This document shows, piece after piece, positions 59,092-64,000 of a stretch of 64,000 bases of DNA. Under the pieces are notes generated by a model. The model was given only the letters and a program-made list of their open reading frames with translations, was not told where the DNA came from and ran no database searches. Location: NCBI GenBank assembly GCA_016865035.1, contig CP018227.1, positions 2,066,001 through 2,130,000 on the forward strand, written 5' to 3'. Each line of letters starts with the position of its first letter. The first letter of the stretch is position 1. The stretch comes from Kordiimonadales bacterium IMCC3096 (GTDB taxonomy: Bacteria; Pseudomonadota; Alphaproteobacteria; Minwuiales; Minwuiaceae). Made by a program: the position numbers and the translations under genes.

Positions 59092-60678
59092 CTACCGCCC
59101 CTGGGCCGTCTCGCGGGCCAGGGCGTCCTCGATCAGGGTGATGCTTTCGGGCAGGCCATAGAGGGCGACGAAACTGCCGAAGCGGGGACCCTGGCTCTGG
59201 CCGAACAGGACCTCGTAGAGGGTGCCGAACCAGTCGCGCAGGTTCTCGAAACCGTGGTCCTTGCCGACCGTATAGACCAGATTCTGGATCTCGGTCGCAT
59301 CGCTCTCGGCCGGCAGGTCACGGAACCGGTTGGCCAGGTCCTGCAGCGCCGCGCGTTCCTGCGCTGTCGGATCGCGGAACTGCTTCTCCGGCTTCACGAA
59401 GTCGCGGAAGTAGTTCAGGGCATAGCCGACAAGGCTGTCCAGCATCGGGTTGGTTTCCGGCGTGGCATCGGGGGCGTAGCGGGTGATGAAGCCCCAGAGC
59501 ACCGCCTTGTCCTCCGTATTGCAGACGCTGGCCAGATTCAGCAGCATGCCGAAGCCCACCGGCGCGGCGTCACTCGGTGGCTTGCCCTCGTGAATGTGCC
59601 AGACCGGGTTCTGGATCTGCTTCGCCGGATCCTCTTCGGGGAACTTCGCCTTGTGGGTCAGATAGTCGTCGACGGTCTTCGGGATGACATCGAAGTGCAG
59701 CCGCTTGGCCCGGCGCGGCTGCTGGAACATGAACAGCGACAGGCTCTCCGGGCTGGCGTAGGTCAGCCATTCGTCAATGGTCAGGCCATTGCCGGTGGTC
59801 TTGGAGATCTTCTTGCCTTCCTCGTCCAGGAACAGCTCGTAATTGAAGCCCTCCGGCGGGGTGCCGCCCAGGATGCGGCAGATGCGGCCTGACAGGCGCA
59901 CGGAGTCGATCAGGTCCTTGCCCGCCATCTCGTAGTCCACGCCCAGCGCGCGCCAGCGCATGGCCCAGTCGGCCTTCCACTGCATCTTCACCTGGCCGCC
60001 GGTGACGCCGGTCTCCACCATCTTTCCGTCGGCGCGCTCATAGACGATGGTGCCGCGCTCCGGATGCACTTCCCGGATCGGTACCATCAGCACCTGGCGC
60101 GTGTCCGGGTCGATGGGCAGGAAGGGGCTGTAGGTCGCCCGCCGCTCCGGCCCCAGTGTCGGCAGGATGACGTTCACGATCTCCTCGTGATGCTGCAGGA
60201 ACAGCGTCGCCACCTCGTCGAATTCACCGGCGCGATAGCAGTCGGTGGCGGACCGGAACTCGTAGTCGAACCCGAAGGCATCCAGGAAGGCCCGCAGCCG
60301 CGCATTGTTGTGATGACCGAAGCTCTCGTGCGTGCCGAAAGGGTCCGGAACCTCGGTCAGCGGCTTGCCGATGTGCTGTTCCATCATCTCCCGGTTCGGC
60401 ACATTGCCCGGCACCTTGCGCAGCCCGTCCATGTCGTCGGAAAAGGCAATCAGCCGGGTCGGCACGTCCGACAGGCAGGAGAAGGCATGGCGCACCATGG
60501 TGGTGCGCGCCACCTCCCCGAAGGTGCCGATGTGCGGCAGGCCGGAGGGGCCGTATCCGGTCTCGAACAGGATATGGCCCTTGTCGTTGGCGCGGTTCTC
60601 GTAGCGCTGCAGCAGTTTCCGCGCTTCCTGGAACGGCCAGGCGTTGGATTCTTCCGCGAGTTCTCTGAGCGACGACAT
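59092..60678 (-). CDS. lysK: Lysyl-tRNA synthetase, class I
   Basis: A 528-residue class I enzyme, the archaeal/alphaproteobacterial form rather than the LysS class II type. HIGH-like [13 protein letters not shown] is near residue 45, and KMSKS-like [10 protein letters not shown] near 290. The Rossmann inserts and C-terminal helix bundle are of normal size. ATG 60678 gives [19 protein letters not shown]; the open frame upstream is not coding. It charges tRNA-Lys. Confidence 0.94.
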   Translation of the reverse strand: MSSLRELAEESNAWPFQEARKLLQRYENRANDKGHILFETGYGPSGLPHIGTFGEVARTTMVRHAFSCLSDVPTRLIAFSDDMDGLRKVPGNVPNREMMEQHIGKPLTEVPDPFGTHESFGHHNNARLRAFLDAFGFDYEFRSATDCYRAGEFDEVATLFLQHHEEIVNVILPTLGPERRATYSPFLPIDPDTRQVLMVPIREVHPERGTIVYERADGKMVETGVTGGQVKMQWKADWAMRWRALGVDYEMAGKDLIDSVRLSGRICRILGGTPPEGFNYELFLDEEGKKISKTTGNGLTIDEWLTYASPESLSLFMFQQPRRAKRLHFDVIPKTVDDYLTHKAKFPEEDPAKQIQNPVWHIHEGKPPSDAAPVGFGMLLNLASVCNTEDKAVLWGFITRYAPDATPETNPMLDSLVGYALNYFRDFVKPEKQFRDPTAQERAALQDLANRFRDLPAESDATEIQNLVYTVGKDHGFENLRDWFGTLYEVLFGQSQGPRFGSFVALYGLPESITLIEDALARETAQGR

Positions 60679-60782
60679 GGTGATGGCCTTGTTGCACGTA
60701 GGATCGGTTGGAACGTGGGGATTACAGCGCCATGACAGGCTTGTCACGCGTGCGAATGTCACGTGTGGTCGGGTTGTCTGTG

Positions 60783-60863
60783 GACCGTGCCTGCCCTCTC
60801 CCCCTCCCGACACCCCATGAAGATGATCCCGTGGGGGGGCGGGAGGGGGAGGGCAGGCACGGT
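60783..60863. repeat. Large palindromic intergenic repeat
   Basis: A left arm beginning GACCGTGCCTGCCCTCTCCC (60783 onward) pairs with a right arm ending GGGCAGGCACGGTC (60850-60863) with small bulges, around a loop near 60817-60832. It matches the arms of the element at 49704-49775 in the CCTGCCCTCTCCCCCTCCCG core. It lies between tenA and lysK on the same strand and could end transcription from tenA. Confidence 0.7.
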
Positions 60864-60893
60864 CAGCGGATGAATCCCCCCGCGCCAGCGCGC

Positions 60894-61556
60894 TCAGACC
60901 GCGCGCAGGCCCATGGACCAGAAGTCCGCTTCCAGCCGGGTGGCGGTGGCGAACAGCTGCGCCAGTTTCGGATAGCGCGCCTCTGTCAGCCGCTCCCTGC
61001 CCAGCCTGTCCAGGTGGGCGGCGGCACCGGTTATGACACCGGCATAGTCGTCGCCGGAATACATCTCGATCCAGCTCAGATAGGGGTTGTCCGCCCGTTT
61101 CGTTGCCGGGTCGGCGGCCAGTCGCGCCCCGATCTCGCCATAGCCGATGACACAGGGGGACAGGGCGACATGCAGGTCCAGGATGTCGCCGGCCATCCCG
61201 GCCTCCAGCACGAAGCGGGTATAGGCGGTGCATTCGGGGGCCTCGGCGGCCTGCTCCATCTCGTGCTCCGCGATGCCGTACCCGGCGCAATAGCCGATGT
61301 GGAGCTGCATCTCCGTGTTCAGGATGCCGTTCATGGTCTCCGCCGCGGCGCGCATGTCGGCCAGGCTGCCGGACTTGTAGACGGCAAGTGCATAGGCACG
61401 CGCGAACTGGATCAGGAACAGGTAGTCCTGCACCAGATAGTGCCGGAATGCCGCCTGGGGCAGGCTGCCGTCCGCCATTCCGGCGACGAAGGGGTGATGG
61501 GTATAGGCCTGCCAGTCCGCCGCCGTGTCCGCCTTCAGCCGTTCGAACAGGCTCAT
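60894..61556 (-). CDS. tenA: TenA-family aminopyrimidine aminohydrolase (thiaminase II)
   Basis: A 220-residue all-helical enzyme. [24 protein letters not shown], a [22 protein letters not shown] segment (motif [10 protein letters not shown]), Cys in [13 protein letters not shown] and [15 protein letters not shown] are family motifs. TenA salvages the pyrimidine of thiamin. The Cys lies in the expected place. The start at 61556 overlaps the upstream dioxygenase gene by four bases (ATGA), so the two are coupled, though a link between their functions is unclear. Confidence 0.9.
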   Translation of the reverse strand: MSLFERLKADTAADWQAYTHHPFVAGMADGSLPQAAFRHYLVQDYLFLIQFARAYALAVYKSGSLADMRAAAETMNGILNTEMQLHIGYCAGYGIAEHEMEQAAEAPECTAYTRFVLEAGMAGDILDLHVALSPCVIGYGEIGARLAADPATKRADNPYLSWIEMYSGDDYAGVITGAAAHLDRLGRERLTEARYPKLAQLFATATRLEADFWSMGLRAV

Positions 61557-62365
61557 GCGGGGATGGTCTGCTGCTCGGGCGGCCAGACCACGGGGAAGGT
61601 CGGGCAATCCATCGGGTCGCCGGGTTCCAGCCCCACGTCGGGAAAGGGCGGTGACATCTGGCCCTTGCGGCGGGCGAAACGGGCATCGTCGCCGGTCCAG
61701 CGGAAGGCCACGGCGCGGCGGCGATGCTGTCCGCGATTGCCGGGTGCGCCATGCAGGGTGCGGGCGTGGAAGGCGATGGCGTCCCCCGGCTCCACCGCGA
61801 AGCTGAGAATGCGATAGTCTTCCGGATGGGCATCGATGTCCGGCACGGACGGGCCGTCATGATCCTCGTAATCGCGCTGGTTCAGGAAATAGCGCGGGCG
61901 ATAGTGGACGCCTGAAAGGTGCGAACCGGCGACGAAGGTCATGGTCACGTCTGCCGGTACCGGGTCCAGCGCCACCCAGGTCGATCCCACCTGGTCGCCG
62001 TCAACGGTCCAGTACGGCTGGTCATGATGCCAGGGGGTGGCGGTCTGGGTGCCCGGGTCCTTCACCAGCACATGCTCGTGGAACAGGTTCACCTTCCTGC
62101 TGCCGAACAGGGCCGCGACCTTCTCCGCGATGCCGCTCTCCCGCACGAAGGCGCGATAGCCGTCGATCCGGTCCCAGTTGCAGTAGTCACCGAAGTAGAA
62201 GCCGTCCGCTCCCTCCGGCGTGTAGACCTTGCCGAACGGTCCGGGGCTGGCGATGTTCTGCTCCACCGCCTCGCGCAGCCGTGCCAGCCAGTGCGCGTCG
62301 GCGGCCCCCTTCAGCACCACCACGCCGTCGCGCCGGAACGCCTCGATGGTTTCAGTGTCCAGCAT
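61553..62365 (-). CDS. Phytanoyl-CoA dioxygenase family protein (PhyH)
   Basis: A 270-residue Fe(II)/2-oxoglutarate dioxygenase. Iron ligands are the H-x-D in [10 protein letters not shown] (about 118-123) and the distal His in [13 protein letters not shown] near 214, with Arg in [11 protein letters not shown] ahead of the 2OG site. [20 protein letters not shown] is the usual N-terminus. Substrate may be a natural product, amino acid or lipid. It is ATGA-coupled to tenA. An in-frame ATG at 62383 would add six residues. Confidence 0.85.
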   Translation of the reverse strand: MLDTETIEAFRRDGVVVLKGAADAHWLARLREAVEQNIASPGPFGKVYTPEGADGFYFGDYCNWDRIDGYRAFVRESGIAEKVAALFGSRKVNLFHEHVLVKDPGTQTATPWHHDQPYWTVDGDQVGSTWVALDPVPADVTMTFVAGSHLSGVHYRPRYFLNQRDYEDHDGPSVPDIDAHPEDYRILSFAVEPGDAIAFHARTLHGAPGNRGQHRRRAVAFRWTGDDARFARRKGQMSPPFPDVGLEPGDPMDCPTFPVVWPPEQQTIPA

Positions 62366-62424
62366 GGCTGTGGTTCCCTTCATCAGCGGTTCGTCACGGG
62401 AATGCGGTGTCCGGCGGCGGGTTG

Positions 62425-63888
62425 CTACTTGGTAGCGACCGTTTCCCCGACCGGCAGTTCCCGCGCGGCGATCTCGTCCAGCCAGGGCAGGGTGGCTGCC
62501 CTGGTGTCCATCTCCTCCCGGTAGGCCAGGAAGGCTTTCAGGTTGGCGCCCGCCAGCTTGATGCCGGTGGGCAGCTTGATCGACAGCGGGTTCACCTGCT
62601 GCCCGTTCTTGAGCACTTCATAATGCAGATGCGGACCGGTGGAGCGCCCGCTGGTCCCGACGTAGCCGATGATCTGGCCCTGCGTGACGCGGCTGTTCTT
62701 CTTCAGCCCGCGGCGATAGCCGCGCATGTGCGCGTAGGCGGTGGAATATTCACCATTGTGGCGGATGCGGATGTAGCGGCCGTAGCTGCCCTTGGTCCCG
62801 ATGTAGTCGATGACACCGTCACCGGCGGCCTTGATCGGCGTACCGCGCGGGGCGGCGAAGTCGGTACCCTTGTGCATCCGGGTATAGCCGAGAATCGGAT
62901 GCTTGCGCTTGCCGAAGCCCGATGACAGCCGGGCCCCGTCGATCGGCGTCCGCATCAGAGTCTTGCGCACGCTCTGGCCCTTGGCGTTGAAGTAGTCGGC
63001 GCGCGGCTCACCCTTCGGATGGAAGTGGTAGTAGGTGAGGGGCTTGCCGGAGAGAGTCAGCGAGGCAGCGAGCACCTGACCTGTCTTGGCGACGTTGCCG
63101 TTCTCGTCAACGAAACGCTCATAGACCAGTTCGAACGAATCGCCGGTCCTGATCTCGCGCTGGAAATCGACGTCGAAGCTGAAGATGCGAATGAGCTCGA
63201 TCAGCACCTCATGTTCCAGGCCGGCCCGGTCTGCGGCAAGGAACAGCGAATCCTCGATCACGCCGCGACCGCGGACCAGTTCCTGCTCGAACTCCCGCAG
63301 GTCCTCCCGGCCGTCAAAGGCAGCCTTGGCCGCTTCCTCGCTGTCCAGCCCCTCGATGTCGCGATGCGCGATGACGGTGCGCTCGACATTCTCCTGAATG
63401 CGCACCTCCGCCAGCAGGTCGTTGTTGCCGTCGAACAGGATGGTCAGATGCTGCCCGGGCCGCAGGCGCCGGAGGTCGGTCAGCTTGGCCAGGGCGCGGG
63501 AGGCATTGTGCGCACTGACATTGTCGGCGCCGGCCTTGGCCAGCGCGGAGGCGAGCGTGTCACCACTCTGGATCACGGCATCGACCCGGCGCGCGATGGC
63601 CGGGGTGTCGCTCTCCGAAACGCCGTCGTTCTCCAGGCCGAAGGATTCGCGTTGCCGCTGCAGACGCTCGAAGAAGGCATCCAGATCACTGTCGCGGCGC
63701 GGCGTCAGCAGCATCTCAGACGGGGCTGGCCGGGTCGTGTCGACCGCCGCCAGCGCGCCGCCCGTCCCGTCATCGGACCGGGTCGCGACGATGAAGGCAA
63801 TCAGCCCGACCGTGGCCACGCAGACAGCCCCCATGGCGATCCAGCGGCGACGGGTTCCTGTTGCGGGGGTCTCGGCAGTCATGGGCAT
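62425..63888 (-). CDS. M23-family cell-wall endopeptidase, membrane-anchored
   Basis: A 487-residue protein. A single N-terminal helix (RRWIAMGAVCVATVGLIAFIVA) anchors it, a LysM-like/opacity domain follows (VDAVIQSGDTLASALAKAG and RRLRPGQHLTILF), then a coiled region, and an M23 peptidase domain. Zinc ligands are in YTRMHKGTDFAAPRGTPI and GPHLHYEV (last His). It should cut peptide cross-links in peptidoglycan (MepM/ShyA-like). The gene ends 111 bases before the window edge; the upstream strand shows nothing recognisable. Confidence 0.9.
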   Translation of the reverse strand: MPMTAETPATGTRRRWIAMGAVCVATVGLIAFIVATRSDDGTGGALAAVDTTRPAPSEMLLTPRRDSDLDAFFERLQRQRESFGLENDGVSESDTPAIARRVDAVIQSGDTLASALAKAGADNVSAHNASRALAKLTDLRRLRPGQHLTILFDGNNDLLAEVRIQENVERTVIAHRDIEGLDSEEAAKAAFDGREDLREFEQELVRGRGVIEDSLFLAADRAGLEHEVLIELIRIFSFDVDFQREIRTGDSFELVYERFVDENGNVAKTGQVLAASLTLSGKPLTYYHFHPKGEPRADYFNAKGQSVRKTLMRTPIDGARLSSGFGKRKHPILGYTRMHKGTDFAAPRGTPIKAAGDGVIDYIGTKGSYGRYIRIRHNGEYSTAYAHMRGYRRGLKKNSRVTQGQIIGYVGTSGRSTGPHLHYEVLKNGQQVNPLSIKLPTGIKLAGANLKAFLAYREEMDTRAATLPWLDEIAARELPVGETVATK

Positions 63889-64000
63889 TCACCGGCAGGT
63901 TCTGGGTTGGCGAAATGTCCGAACCATCGCCGGACGAATCACGCTTGGAATCCAAGTGTTTCGCGCACGGGGGGAAGATGCTCGCAATCCCGCCGGACTG

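Noticed and set aside
60679..61860. Upstream extension of the lysK open frame to 61860
   Set aside because: Antisense/shadow of tenA and the dioxygenase; lysK begins at 60678.

Overview
The window is high-GC DNA from an alphaproteobacterium. Lineage was inferred from gene content: BamD-RecN-LigA in a row, an atpHAGDC operon, a class I lysyl-tRNA synthetase, a livKHMGF transporter, a TesA/YbbAP block and XerC next to DUF484. No 16S gene is present, so no genus is named.

Layout. 1-14.3 kb is core genome: the BamD end, recN and ligA; a methyltransferase and a cyclophilin; a gamma-butyrobetaine-hydroxylase-like dioxygenase; a zinc protease; thpR, arsC and a frameshifted arylesterase; the YbbA/YbbP ABC exporter; and an acyl-CoA ligase with its ribosome binding site inside a hairpin. 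14.4-16.9 kb is an Old Yellow Enzyme/tautomerase pair facing a TetR regulator across a palindromic promoter. 16.9-22.1 kb is a complete branched-chain amino-acid-type ABC transporter; its livG is out of frame at a run of seven G. 22.3-27.3 kb holds an XRE regulator of the short-chain fatty acyl type and a transporter-like sensor kinase with a stand-alone receiver.

27.4-41.1 kb is dense in signalling genes. There is an ATGA-coupled operon of CHASE4 kinase, receiver, lipase-like hydrolase and receiver-Hpt protein. Next to it lie a multi-PAS kinase (frameshifted) with a receiver, and KaiB with a damaged KaiC (amber codon 4 plus a frameshift). A dCACHE-PAS-GGDEF-EAL protein and an IS-truncated GAF/HD-GYP protein follow. 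Together these suggest a proteobacterial KaiBC-type output module beside c-di-GMP turnover, possibly decayed here.

41.1-48.6 kb is mobile DNA. An IS3-family element sits at a junction between two unrelated truncated genes. A 5.9-kb island is bounded by a 14-bp direct repeat of the 3' end of tRNA-Ser(GGA). It carries a tyrosine integrase, an AlpA-like regulator, a frameshifted HUH-like replication protein, a small metal-ribbon protein of unknown role, an exported SNase-Excalibur nuclease and an exported Sel1-repeat protein.

48.7-64 kb returns to core: xerC, DUF484, transaldolase-like fsa, priA, the F1 ATP synthase operon, lysK, tenA, a PhyH-type dioxygenase and an M23 peptidase, with palindromic intergenic repeats between them.

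Five genes carry an indel, and kaiC also has an in-frame stop. At least three indels lie in G/C runs. Each could be a real mutation or a sequence error; the bases alone cannot decide.
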